Below, one piece after another: positions 13,067 through 24,549 of a stretch of DNA of 64,000 nt. This DNA is from Artocarpus heterophyllus (taxonomy: Eukaryota; Streptophyta; Magnoliopsida; Rosales; Moraceae), in the NCBI GenBank assembly GCA_025403435.1, contig JAJQZP010000038.1:186001-250000 (forward strand), written 5' to 3'. The notes under the pieces are model-generated. The model worked only from the letters and a program-made list of their open reading frames with translations. It searched no databases and was not told where the DNA came from. The translations under genes were made by a program, and so were the position numbers. Every line of letters begins with the position of its first letter. The stretch's first letter is position 1.

Positions 13067-13506
13067 ACGAATCCCTCCACCAAGTGCCACGTCAACATCA
13101 CCGTGCGTATTACGCACCCCGCGTACTTTAGTGACAAGCATATTCGCTATTCAAAATTCTGAACAAAAATTCCCAACTATATATTTAAAAAAATTTAATA
13201 TAATAGCAAGCTAACTGATAACACCGAGGTTCCCCTCCAATCTTTCGTCCTTTTGTCTCTTTCTCTCTCTTCCGTTTCTCTCTCCTAGCGAGCTCCAGCT
13301 CGGTGTTGCAATGGAGCTTCTGTTCCGGGCCCTCGCTCTCTAGGGTTTCTCCCTGGGCTGCTGAAGAGGCTGATTTCGCGATAAATTTGGGGAAGATGAG
13401 GTGAATTTTGACTTCGGAGTCGTGGATTGTTCGGCGATTTAGGAGCATCTTTGGGTTGATTTTTGGGGTTGTTTTTTGGGCGTACGAATCGCTGACAGAT
13501 TCGAGA

Positions 13507-16500
13507 ATGCCTACCAGTAGATCGAAATCGGAGAAGCATGACGCCGCGAAGCAGCTCCGGCGGGACCCGTACGAGGTGCTTGGCGTCCCTAGAAACTCCA
13601 CTGATCAGGAAATCAAAAGCGCTTACCGACGAATGGCTCTCAAGTATGTTATAGCTTCATAATTTTTTATAAGTATTTCAGGTTTTTTTTCTTTGATTTT
13701 ACGAATTTGAAATTCCTCTCCGGAGAAGAGAAGAAATAAAGAAAGAAAATTTGAGTTTCAGCTGTTTTATTTGAATATAGATCGGAGTATGAGATTTGGA
13801 GCATAGAATTTCAAAATGTCACTTAAAGTTGGTTTCTTTTGGTGCTTGAGACATGTGGAGGCAGATTATATGCTAATATTTAATTATCTCTGAAGAGTTT
13901 TCTTTAGCTTAAGCTTTAATTTTATTGAAAACTTAAAGTGCATTATTATTATTATTTTTTGTCTACAAGAGATAGCAGATAGTAGTGAAGAGAAATGAAG
14001 TATTTCGTGTAACTTTTCCTTTTTCTAATTTGTTAAATTGTGTGGAAAGATGGCAGTCTTTCCCATTTGATTCTTGGTTCGGGGTTCTCGAGCATCATTG
14101 CGAGCAAAAAGAAGTTGTCGTCTGTATAGCATAGGATGGGTGAACTCAAGGATACGTATAGCTGAAAGTTACGGTTTTTCATCTAGTTCTTTGTTACACA
14201 AGTAGTTGTTACATTTATAGATATAACTGTAAGTTTCTGTCTATTAGGCTAGTGCAAGATTGAGTTTTCCGCCTGCATTTATATGAGATATATTTTTTTA
14301 AGCTCTTTAACCCCGATGAGTTCACATGTCAAATTTTGTGCGGAAATTTTCCCATGCTGTAGGAATGTTGGAAACATATTTGTGTTCTTTTGTTCTTTTC
14401 TATGACGTGTGGGTTGGGCTTGACCTAATAGGACGAGGAAAATACTGTTTCGGATACACGTTGTCCTTTCTGGTCAATGAGCTTTCGTTGACAATGTGAC
14501 AGATACGTGAATATTGATTTCGATATGTTTATGCGTCCAATATTTGTTTATCTTTTGTTCTGTGTTGAAACTTCTTGCTTTGCATTTCCCTTCCATTGTT
14601 TGTGTGGTCAAAAGGCCTTTACCTAGTATAGTTGGTAAGGAGATAAAGATTTAAGTCCATTAAGTCATTGAAATAAAAATACCTATATTTAAGTAACTTA
14701 AAGAAAATCATTTCAGGTATCATCCTGACAAGAATGCAAATGACCCTCAAGCTGCTGACATGTTCAAGGAGGCTACATTCTCCTACAATATCTTGTCTGA
14801 CCCAGATAAACGCCGTCAGTATGATACAGCTGGGTTTGAGGTAGGATGTTATTGAATAAATATATAAAATTTGGGCCTGTGTTTCTAACTATTCCTACTT
14901 GTCATGCTGCTATTTAGGAAATTTCTTTGGTTCTAGTTGTCATATGTTTAGCTAATTAGCTATCATCAAAATTTTAGTTATTTAGTTTTTGCTAAATGGG
15001 AAAATCGGTGCCTAAGTACCTAACATAGTTATGTTATCTATTTACTAGGCTGTTGAAGCAGAGAGTCAAGAATTGGAGCTAGATCTTTCAAGTCTGGGAG
15101 CAGTCAACACCATGTTTGCTGCCCTTTTCAGTAAACTTGGGGTTCCAATTAAGACCACCGTGTCAGCAACCGTTTTAGAGGAGGCACTTAATGGCATGGT
15201 CACTGTTCGTCCACTTCCATTGGGGCAGCCTATATCCAGAAAGGTCAGAGCTTATTCATCTTGTTTAGTTTTTTCTCTCAATCTTTTACTGTTAGCAAAT
15301 TTTCATTTTTAACAGGTTGAAAAGCAAGGTGCTCACTTTTACTCTGTTACAATCACTGAAGAGGAGGCACAGGCTGGATTTGTTTGTCGAGTGCAATCAT
15401 CTGACAAAAGCAAGTTTAAGGTTGATTCATTGAAACTCTTGCAGAATTTTTGCATGGACTTGACTTGATTGCTTAAATCTTTATTTCCTGTTCTTTAATT
15501 TTTTTTTCCCTTCTCTTTTTCTTCTGGTGATGTGAAGTCCTGTCAAAAGTTTTGTCAAAAATAGGTTGCTTTCTATTATGAAATATACGTTCTTGTGGCT
15601 ATTTGTATGGATCCTTTTCTGTTTCAAGTTGAAGCGTGGTTGAATCAAGTTTTATTTTGCTTTCTGAGTACGACTGAATTACAACTTAACTGACTCAATG
15701 TTCGTTTTTCTCTTCTAGTTACTGTACTTTGACCAGGAAGGGAATAGTGGGTTGAGCCTTGGCCTACAGGTACACCATCTTCCCCCCCCCTATTTCTGTC
15801 CTTGTGGACTCGACCTGATATATTATGCTTGTTTAAGTCTCTCATAAAAAATATATTTTGTAATTCATATTAGGAGGACAGTGCAAAGACCGGAAAGGTT
15901 ACATCTGCTGGGATGTATTTTCTTTGTTTCCCAGTATACCGATTGGATCAAACAGTCAACTCGGTAAGCTGTTAGCATATGTTTGTATTGTAAAAGATTT
16001 AGTTCATTCGCTTCGACTTTTTGTTTTTGTTATGGCTTTCCTGAGTTCTAATAGCTTTTATACCCGAACTTGGCTTTGCATTTTTGCACTAGATAACTGC
16101 TGCAAAGGATCCTGATGCTGCCTTCTTTAAAAAGTTGGATGGATTTCAGCCATATGAGATAAATGAACTGAAGGCTGGAACCCACGTGTTTGCCGTTTAT
16201 GGTCTGTACAGAGATTTTATGTCCAGTTTAGTTTATAATGCAGTTTGGTTTTGAGTTATGATTATGAGGCCATTGCCTTTGAACATTTTTCTAGGTGACA
16301 ATTTTTTTAAAAGCGCGAACTACACGATAGAAGCTGTTTGTGCTGGACCTTTTGTGGAAGAAAAGGAGAATCTGAGGGCTGTAGAAGCAGAAATACTGGC
16401 AAAAAGGGTGGAGTTGTCAAAATTTGAAGCTGAATACAGAGAGGTCTGGACTTGACACGAGCGGTGCTTATGCCTGTATATAAATTTTATTCCTTTTCTC

Positions 16501-16889
16501 TTAGTTTTCATGTTCTGTTTTGATAGGTTCTGGCCCAATTTACGGAGATGACCAGTAGATATGCACAAGAAATGCAAGAGGTGAGTTTAAGTACGCAACA
16601 ATGGTCGTTTAAACCATTTTAGTTTCTGTTTTCTTCTTTGATCTTTTTTAAGAATGTTAGTTTTGTACAGATTGACAGCCTGCTCAAGCAAAGGCATGAG
16701 ATACATGCCTCATATACAACTCTTCCTCCAATGAAACGGAGTTCAAGTAGAAACAGAAATAAGGGACCATCCAAGGAGGTTAAAGAGGATGGCCAAGAGA
16801 GGGAAAAGAAACCGACTATTAGGGACAGGCCTAAGAAGAAGAAGTGGTACAACATTCGTTTAAAGGTTGACAAGAGGAAGTCGTGCTGA
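13507..16889 (+). CDS. ARL1: ARG1-like DnaJ chaperone (DNAJ16/ARL1 type)
   Basis: Ten exons: 13507-13643, 14717-14840, 15049-15243, 15316-15420, 15719-15769, 15874-15963, 16093-16201, 16295-16443, 16527-16580, 16671-16889; 1233 nt, 410 residues. All introns are GT-AG and the frame is continuous. The J-domain spans residues about 18-86, with the Hsp70-stimulating HPD at 48-50. A conserved ARG1-family middle region follows, then a coiled coil (about 289-350) and a basic tail. There is no Gly/Phe or zinc-finger region, so this is a type III J-protein. In Arabidopsis the ARG1 family acts in root and hypocotyl gravitropism and auxin redistribution on endomembranes. The N-terminus and the SSLGAVNTMFAALFSKLGVP block fit ARL1 better than ARG1. 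The ATG at 13507 was chosen over the in-frame ATG at 13408 because family similarity starts there. A CT-rich leader lies at 13255-13290. Confidence 0.92.
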
Positions 16890-17538
16890 TAAGGTGAGAA
16901 TCATGACGGCCCTTTGCGTCGACCAATTCCTTTATCCAAATCGAACTCTTGATTATTGGCTTATTTTTATGCTGGGATTTATCTTTTTGGGTGGAACGGG
17001 GAGGTCATTTGTTGCGGCAATTTCGCATCCATGCCAGCCTAGTGCGAGACTAAAAAAGGAACGCGAAAGGCTTATTGGTGAAGTGGAGACAATGACTTCG
17101 GTGAGATGGCTCTATTACTTGTGGCGGGTCGGCACGGCAACTCGATATTGTAAAATTCTTTATCGTATTTTTTGATGTCTACGAAGTTCTTTTCACTTTT
17201 TCTTTGGCATTTCTTTTGTTACAGATGTAAATTACGTAATTTATTCCTGGAGGTCCGCTCATCACCTCATTGATTGCTTGTAATTTTGGGATAAAAAAAA
17301 TGGAGAAATGTCACGTTGTAGGTGTTTTGTCCTGTAAAAGTAAGCAGTTATTCTCTTCGCGCTCGTCTTCCCTATCTGTCTATTTTGCTGTAGTAAGTGG
17401 GAAGTGGGAAGTGAGAAGTAAGAGAAGTTTATTTATCTCATCCGGTATACTGTTATTTGCCGTTTGCCAAGGCCAACACTGATGGGATTGTCTTTTGTTG
17501 CTTCAGCTTTTTATTTTGTTTTTGTTTTAGTTTTAGTT

Positions 17539-17594
17539 TTTTTTTATTTTTTTATTTTTTTATTTTTTTATTTTTTTATTTTTTTATTTTTTAT
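17539..17594. repeat. (ATTTTTTT)n microsatellite
   Basis: Long T tract interrupted by a single A about every eight bases over roughly 55 bases; directly visible. Confidence 0.9.
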
Positions 17595-17742
17595 GCGTCA
17601 TGCAAGAGAAGAGAACAAATGCATGACTGCTTCGAATTGATCTTTCTTGACTATTACTCGTTAGCAAGAGTTGTATTTATGATTTGAACATGAATGGGTA
17701 TTTTGGTATTCTCCCGCCTAATGAGGAGAGCGATCGTATTAA

Positions 17743-17879
17743 TAGGGTGTTTGGGAGTCTTGGTTAAGACTTTGATTTTAACTTTTAAAATGTAAAAAAT
17801 AGTTATAGTAACATGCTTATAATATTTTAAAACAAAATCAAATTAAATCATGGTTGTAACTACATTTTTTAAACACCTT
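17743..17879. repeat. Tourist-like MITE copy
   Basis: Bounded by AGGGTGTTT at the left and AAACACCTT at the right (near-perfect inverted termini) and flanked on both sides by ATTAA (17738-17742 and 17880-17884). The internal sequence carries the AT-rich vocabulary shared by at least eight other places in the window. Length and ends fit PIF/Harbinger-derived MITEs; the superfamily assignment is inferred. Confidence 0.5.
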
Positions 17880-19826
17880 ATTAACCTTATGACTACAAAA
17901 CAGTGAGATTTAGTTTAAAAAATACATTACATATTATATAGGGGTCTATAGTTTTGTAAGCAGTGGGTTTTAACTTCATGAGAGTGAAAAATGTTTTTTC
18001 AATGTAGCTGTTTTGAAAGAGAAGATTATATGTTTCGACATACTTTAAAAGTTGTGTTTATTTATGCCATGCTTAAAAAAATAATGTTACAATATCGTTC
18101 ATATTACATGTTAAGTTATGTCATAAATAAACATGTGGTATTTACAAAAAAATAAATCTGAGAAGACATTTATGAAAATTCATTGTTTTAAAACCTCAAC
18201 AAGTGGCTGTTTTCGTCAAGGGGAACGTTTAAACTTGTAAAGAGTGAGATTGGTTGGCTTAATTTCCATTAAAAAAATAAAAGAAAATGCAAACAAAAAC
18301 AAAAACAAATGACAAAACAAAGCACAAAAAAAAAAAAAAAAAAAAACAAACAAACAAACAAAGTTCAATGTGAACTTGATATGGTAGCTAGCAGTTGCTT
18401 CTTTTAGTCAAATAATGAAATGTTGTTACTTCAAATATGCAAATTTAAAATGTGGTCTGTTAGTTTCAATTTTTACTTTCTGTTTTTTAGCACTATAAAG
18501 ATATCTTTTACATTTGAAACTAAAGTTTCAATTTTACTGTTTTGGCGTTTCAATTTCACTTTTCGGATCAAAAGACTTAAATAATTGTAAGAAAATTTAA
18601 TCAGTTTAAAAAAATAAATAATAATCACATACTAAAAAGCATGGTAAAGTCTCCAGATATATGATGCCTTCATGATTTTGGTAAAATAATGCCGCATGTT
18701 TCTGCATAATAAACTTGTCATTGAGTATTTTTTTTCTCACCATTTCTGCGTCCATAAATTGTGGACTTAATTACCATCGAAGAAATATAGAACTGAGACG
18801 AGCTTCTTTTATGCTTAGATATGTCAAACGGGTGAGCCGGTCTAGCCCATATTAAACATGTTCGGGAGCTTTGCAGATACGTAATTTTTTTGACTGTGAA
18901 TTAAAATATACTACATAGAAAAAACTCTTAAAAAAAATACTACAAGCTACTTGTTTTTTATTTTTGATAATTTACTCTTATATGGATTCTTGTAAATAGC
19001 ATATAATATAACTTTTTTTTATAAGTAGTAAAAGTCAATTCACTATTTAATAACGTGACAATAGGCATAAATATCTCAACATGTATGGTGCATGTCTGGG
19101 CCGACCTTTTTATTTCTTGTGTCGTGCATTTGGTGAACAAAAACACTACGTAAATTTATAGGGAAAGAGGTAAACAAAATTTTTTTAAAATTTTTTTGAA
19201 ATAAATACATGTTTTAAAATATTGACGGTAAATAACATATTTACACTGTAAAAATGATATTTATTTCAAATACATTAAAATATATTATTTGCTTCTTTAA
19301 GTTTCAAAAAAAAAAATGTTACCTACTATTAATTTTTCGTAAATTTATGAGATTTTAGAGGAGATTTTGAGAGGGAGAGCAAGCCAAGGGAGTGGAAAAG
19401 TTTGAAGTAAACTAGGTAGTATATCACTTCTTTACTATCATTATTGTGTTTTACCGTTTATTTTCTTCTTCTTTTGATTCATACCACTTTTTATAACTAA
19501 AAATATCAAAATACCTTTAGATAATACTTGTTTGTCTAATTCTAATATAAAATACTTGTAACCAACTGTCTTTATACTTCTTAGAAATGGACTCTCACAA
19601 ATTTTCTAATCGAAATGATAAAATTGAAAAACAATGTGGTATTTTTCAAATTGACCCTTATATTAGGCTGGCCCATCATCAGGCTTGGTACGATTGGCCT
19701 TCAAACTAGAGAGTTCTCCGATATTGGTTGGTATTGATGGGCACTTTCAAAACATGTAAATATCAGGTTGTGTAAAGTTTAAAGGGTGTTTAGATAAACG
19801 GTTGAAATTAGAATATATTGATTTAA

Positions 19827-19831
19827 AAACT
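19827..19831 (+). repeat. Target-site duplication AAACT, left copy
   Basis: AAACT directly before the 5' LTR, identical to 31825-31829 directly after the 3' LTR. This fixes both outer ends of the gypsy element. Confidence 0.85.
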
Positions 19832-22033
19832 TATAACGCCTCGAAATTTATTTAATGTTATTGTAATGTAAAATAATGAATTAGTATGTCATAATTAATG
19901 TTTCAACGTTAATTTGATTATTTGGTTGGATTTTGAATTTTAGGTTGTTTTGTTAATTTAATGAATTCTAACGATTCTTTATTATTTTAAAATGTTATTT
20001 TGAGTTTTTAAAACACAACAATTTGTAAAATATTAAAAAAAATATTCCGTTTTACAAAACCGTGGGTGGCATTTGGTTTTCGCACAGTAAAACTGCCCAC
20101 CGTTTCTCTTTATTTATTCTCTCTCCCCTTCCTCTCTCTTCACTCTCAGCTCTCACTCTCTCTCTCCTCCTCTCCCACCCGTGATCACTCTCTCTCGTTC
20201 TCTCTCGGTTTCTCTCTTCTCTCTCAATTTCTCTCTCAAATTTTTGAATCAAATTTGAATCCAAGCTTCGGGTTAGCAAGAAGGAAGCTCGTGAACGAGA
20301 TTTGACAACCAAGAACGCGGATTAAAGCTTCGATTCGAGGTTAGTTTTGAAATTTCTAAAATTTTTCAAAATTTTCAAATTTTGTGCATTTTGAAATCTA
20401 AGTTTGTTTGAGCTTAGAAAACTCTTGATTTGAGTTAAATGAACTTAGAACAACTAGAATCTAAGCTTAGATTGAAGAAAACGGATTGGATTCAAGATTT
20501 TTTTTATTTTTCCTCATTTTTCCCATTTTTGGATTTTGAGATTTTTGTGTTTAAATCTTGTTTAAATGAGTTCAAAAGTGTTCTAGTATGTTTTTCTATC
20601 ATCTATGATTGTTTTTCATGCCTGAGATTTGAGAAAAACATGTTAAAATCAAGATTCGGATTTTGGGAGATCAAAAACCCGTGGTTGGAATTTCTGGGTT
20701 TTTTCAGTTTGACAAGCCAAACCACGTGTTCAGCAGGCCAGATTCAAAGGATCAACAGGCCGGACTGCACGGTTCGGCAGACCGAACCTGGGAAATGTCT
20801 GGCCGACTGAACCTAATTTTCGGCAGGCCGAACTGTACAGTTCGGTCGGCCGAAGCAGGGAGTCCAGCAGGCCGACAGAGCATGAAAAATTTTGTGATTT
20901 TCACCCGTTTTCACTGTTTTGAACCCCAATTTAAATTCCAACCTTGTATGATGATTTTAAAGATACAAATGGCACACTAGGACATCATGAAATGGTTTAG
21001 TAACATACAATGTCTCGAACTAGATATTGATCGACTTAGTGTGTATCTAGGATCGTTCGTGGTTCTGCAGAGCTAACGTATAACAGACCGAGATTGCGGT
21101 GTGGGGCACCAGCACGAGTATCGAGGTAGGACTTCTACCCTATCTTTGGTAGCCAGTTCAAAATGATCTAGCTTTAAAAAGGGGTTTCTATAAAAATGTT
21201 TTCAACGGTTGATTGAAAATGAATTTATCAGTTATATTTTAATAAACCGTGAACTGAAATGAACTTCATTATGAATGTAAATGACAATACTCGGTAAATG
21301 GGTTTTGAATGATAACGAAAATAAACACAAAGCCATGACGCCATATCAGAGATCGGGTCGTGTAGCGATCGATCTTGGGAGCAGGTCTCGAAACCCAGCT
21401 GGGCCACTACGGTGGTGATATTCTTATAGTTTGCCTAGGAAAAGAAAATGATATTTCTGGTCGACCTGATAAACTGTTTTGGGTAAGAACGATTTTATTT
21501 AAATTTATTTATTTATTCAATGTTTCTTTTATATAATTCCCTGAATAATAAGATTTTTCTTTAAATTAAATGATTTATTAAAAATATAGTCTTACTGAGC
21601 CTTTCGCTCACATTTTATTTGTTTTTAAATTTCCCCCTCTAGGTGAATTTTCATTTAGGTTTAGAGAGGATTCAGCAGACCAAACTCAGGAGCAGTAGGA
21701 GGATTAGTAGATCATTTTGTATTATTTAATCAAGGCATGTAATGTTTTTAATTTTCTTTATGCTTGGACTGTAGTTGATATTATATTGTCAGTACAATGT
21801 GTGTGCACAAGTTGTGGGTCAGTGGGACCCATACTCGCGGCTCTCTATTATTTTATTATTCGTTTAATGATTTCACCTGCTTAATGTTTATGAATTCTTT
21901 TATACAATGTTGTTTTTAAAAATTTCACATTTTTATTTAATTTAACCTCTAAAACTCTTTATTTTAATTAAATTCTCTTTTTAATTAATTTAAATAATCT
22001 GCCACGTCACCTCCTGTACTCCGAGGCGTGACA
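19832..22033 (+). repeat. 5' LTR of the gypsy element (2202 bp)
   Basis: Starts TATAACGCCTCG (the usual TG mutated to TA) and ends CGAGGCGTGACA, a short imperfect inverted terminus. It contains a long CT tract (20118-20236), a leader with GAGGTTAGT that could be a splice donor, a GC-rich block of near-palindromic TTCGGCAGGCCGAA-like units (about 20715-20880) and an ACTGAGCCTTTCGCTCA motif near 21595. Open frames in it are shadows of low-complexity sequence. It is 31 bases longer than its 3' partner, mainly because of the palindromic block. Confidence 0.92.
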
Positions 22034-22036
22034 GAA

Positions 22037-22054
22037 TGGCATTAGAGCACAAGG
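22037..22054 (+). other. Primer-binding site, tRNA-iMet type
   Basis: TGGCATTAGAGCACAAGG lies three bases after the 5' LTR. It matches the usual TGGTATCAGAGC complement of the initiator tRNA-Met 3' end with two transitions. Confidence 0.7.
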
Positions 22055-22138
22055 TTATGAACCTTGAGAATTGTGCACACATAGGTATGACAATGAAATA
22101 CCTCTGACAGTCTAAATTTTATTTTCAGAAGTGAGAGA

Positions 22139-22930
22139 ATGGCACCTAGACGTCGTTCGACAGCTGACGTCGAGTTCTGAAACGATGAGGGCATGATGAG
22201 GTCCATGTTTGCGGCTTTTCGACAGATGGCAGCCAGGGCTAGACCGGAGGATTCTGATGTTGGTCGTCGGCATACGTATTTTAAGGAATTTCGGCGTGTG
22301 TCTATTCTGACTTTTGATGGTAATAGGGATCCGCAGTTGGTAGAATATTGGCTAGATTCGATCGTGAAGCATTTGGATACCCTTGGTGTGCCTGATGAGT
22401 ATCGTGTGGAATTTGCTGCATATAAGCTTGAGGGTGGTGCTAATACTTGATGGAAACAAGCTAATCGTTTGGAACGCAATGGTAACATCAGTTGGGACAG
22501 ATTCGAGGAGCTGTTTTATGATCGGTATTTTTCGCAAGGGTATAGAGATCAGAAGGCAGCTGAGTTCTACAGGTTGCAACATGGTGATTTGTCAGTCCGG
22601 GAATATGAGGCAAGATTTAATGAGTTGGTCAGGTTTGCTCCATCAGCGGTGGCATTGGAACGTGAGAAGTGCATTAAGTTTCAGGAAGGGCTCAAGGCTC
22701 CTATTTGGCGACAGTTGGCTGCTCTGCGATTTAGGAGTTTTGGAGAGCTTGTGTCGTCAGCAATATCAGTGGAGAATGATTATGCGCAGTATTGTAAGAA
22801 TCGAGCAAAGGCTTCAAGAGGATCGCAGAGAAGTGGCAGGAAGAGCACCAGTAGCCGTCCAACTCTAGGGAAGAGCAAGCAGGGTGGCGCGAACAGTGGT
22901 AGCAGCAGTTCATCTGGTAGCGGGCGCAGC
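22139..22930 (+). pseudogene. gag, broken
   Basis: Starting at the ATG at 22139, one frame covers a plant gypsy gag: a retrotrans_gag-like domain with the family's FDGNRDP motif and the YFSQGYRDQKAAEF and VREYEARFNELVRF blocks, then a Ser/Gly-rich tail. The frame is broken by TGA at 22178-22180 and TGA at 22448-22450 (at a conserved Trp position). The CCHC zinc knuckle expected after the Ser-rich tail is missing because the sequence jumps to reverse transcriptase near 22930. No complete Gag can be made from this copy. Confidence 0.85.
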
Positions 22931-24549
22931 AATCCCTACAGCTGAATTGAGGAGGCAACTTCAAGAGCTTGCTGATAAAGGGTATATTCGGAATAGCACA
23001 TCTCTGTGGGAAGCACCAGTTTTGTTTGCTAAGAAACATGATGGGACTCTCAAGTTGTGTATAGATTATCGACAGCTGAACCGTGTCACAGTGAAGAATA
23101 AGTATCCCTTGCCTAGGATCGACGAGTTGTTTGATCAGTTGGGAGGTTCGCGATGCTTCTCAAAGATGGATTTGCGGTCGAGTTATCATCAACTTAGGAT
23201 TAAGGAAGAAGATATTCCCAAGACAGCTTTTAAGACTCGGTATGGGCACTTTGAGTTTCTGGTTATGTCATTTGGGTTGACGAATGCTCCAGCTGCTTTC
23301 ATGGATTTGATGAACATGATATTTAGGCCGTATCTGGATCAGTTTGTGATTGTGTTCATTGACGACATTCTTGTGTATTCTAAGACTTGAGAGGAGCATG
23401 AGCAGCATCTCCAGATCGTGCTTCAGACTCTACGGGAGCACCACTTGTATGCCAAGAGAGAAAAGTGCGAGTTTTGGTTGACTGAGGTCAAATTTTTGTG
23501 TCATGTCATCTCGGAGCATGGTATTTCTATGGATCTGTCCAAGATTGAAGCCATAGTGGAGTGGGAACGACCGAGGAATGTAGAGGAGATTCACAGCTTC
23601 TTAGGTCTTACTGGTTATTATAGGAAATTTGTAAAGGATTTTTTGAAGATTGCAGCTCCGTTGAGGAGATTGATCAAGAAAAATATCAAGTTTGAGTGGG
23701 ATGAAGAATGTGAGCTTGCTTTTCAGGAATTGAAGAACCGGTTGACTTCAGCTCCAGTGTTGGTTATTTCTAGCAGTGACGAGCCGTATAAGGTTTACGC
23801 AAATGCTTTAGGGCGCGGACTTGGATGTGTATTGATGCAACATGGACGCATGGTCGCATACGGATCGAGACAGCTACGACCTCACGAGCGGAATTATCTT
23901 ACTCATGACTTGGAGCTCGCAGCTGTGATTCACGCGCTGAAGATTTGGAGATGTTATTTGTATGGAGCGACATTTCAGGTCTTCTCCGATCATAAGAGTT
24001 TGAGGTATCTGTTCACTCAGAGGGATCTTAATTTGAGCAGCGTAGATGGATAAAGTATATGGAGGATTATGATTTCGCATTGCAGTATCATCCTGGGAAA
24101 GCTAATGTGGTCGCGGATGCGCTTAGTAGGAAGTCTTCAGGGATTCTCGCTTGTTTGGCTTTTGAGGACTGGAGCAGGGATGCGACAGTGAGTGAGTATG
24201 GGCTACAGTATCATGGAGACTATGATCGAGTTTCGGTATATCATGTGGAGGCGACCCCAGCTCTTGTTCAGATGGTGAGGCAAAGTCAGTGGCAGGATCA
24301 ACATTTGCAGGGGATTTGGTCGCGGATTCAGAATGGAGAACAGTTTGAAGAATGGAGTGTGCATGCAGATGGATCGTTGTATTTCTGGGAGTATCTTGCA
24401 GTTCCAGCTATCGACGAGGTAACGAAAGCCGTTTTAGACGAAGCTCATAGGTCTCAGTTCGCCATTCATCCGGGGAGCACAAAGATGTATCGTGATTTGA
24501 AGTGGCAATATTGGTGGAGAGGCATGAAGAAAGACGTTCGAGAGCACGT
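22931..24549 (+). pseudogene. pol: reverse transcriptase, RNase H, integrase N-terminus, broken
   Basis: From about 22931 the frame reads as a truncated reverse transcriptase with an LCIDYRQLN block, [20 protein letters not shown] and the catalytic FIDD at 23355-23366. TGA interrupts it at 23388-23390, then the same frame continues through the thumb and RNase H to 24053. In RNase H the first catalytic Asp position is Asn (codon 23802-23804), while the Glu in HDLELAA and the Asp in FSDHKSL remain. A one-base loss near 24035 shifts the frame; the next frame (24059 on) carries YHPGKANVVADALSRK and the two His of the integrase HHCC finger, ending at the solo LTR junction. The protease is absent. 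Confidence 0.88.
24545..24549 (+). repeat. Target-site duplication of the solo LTR, left copy (CACGT)
   Basis: CACGT before the solo LTR and TACGT at 28454-28458 after it. This is a 5-bp duplication with one transition. Confidence 0.6.

Larger units (their letters stand above)
16890..19781. other. DnaJ 3' region and intergenic DNA
   Basis: The first few hundred bases probably hold the DnaJ 3' untranslated region; no canonical AATAAA was found close by. Further on are a T-rich repeat (17539-17594), a MITE-like element (17743-17879), an A run near 18328 and AT-rich DNA without recognisable genes. Confidence 0.55.

Noticed and set aside
13185..13601. Minus-strand open frame of 138 codons
   Set aside because: It overlaps the DnaJ promoter, leader and first exon on the opposite strand and has no recognisable similarity; a shadow.
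16867..17175. Frame of 102 codons after the DnaJ stop
   Set aside because: It begins inside the last DnaJ exon in another frame and runs into the probable 3' untranslated region; no similarity.
20052..20312. Arg/Glu-rich minus-strand frame, repeated at 29873-30199
   Set aside because: It reads the CT tract of the LTRs in reverse. Its presence in both LTRs shows it is repeat sequence, not a gene.
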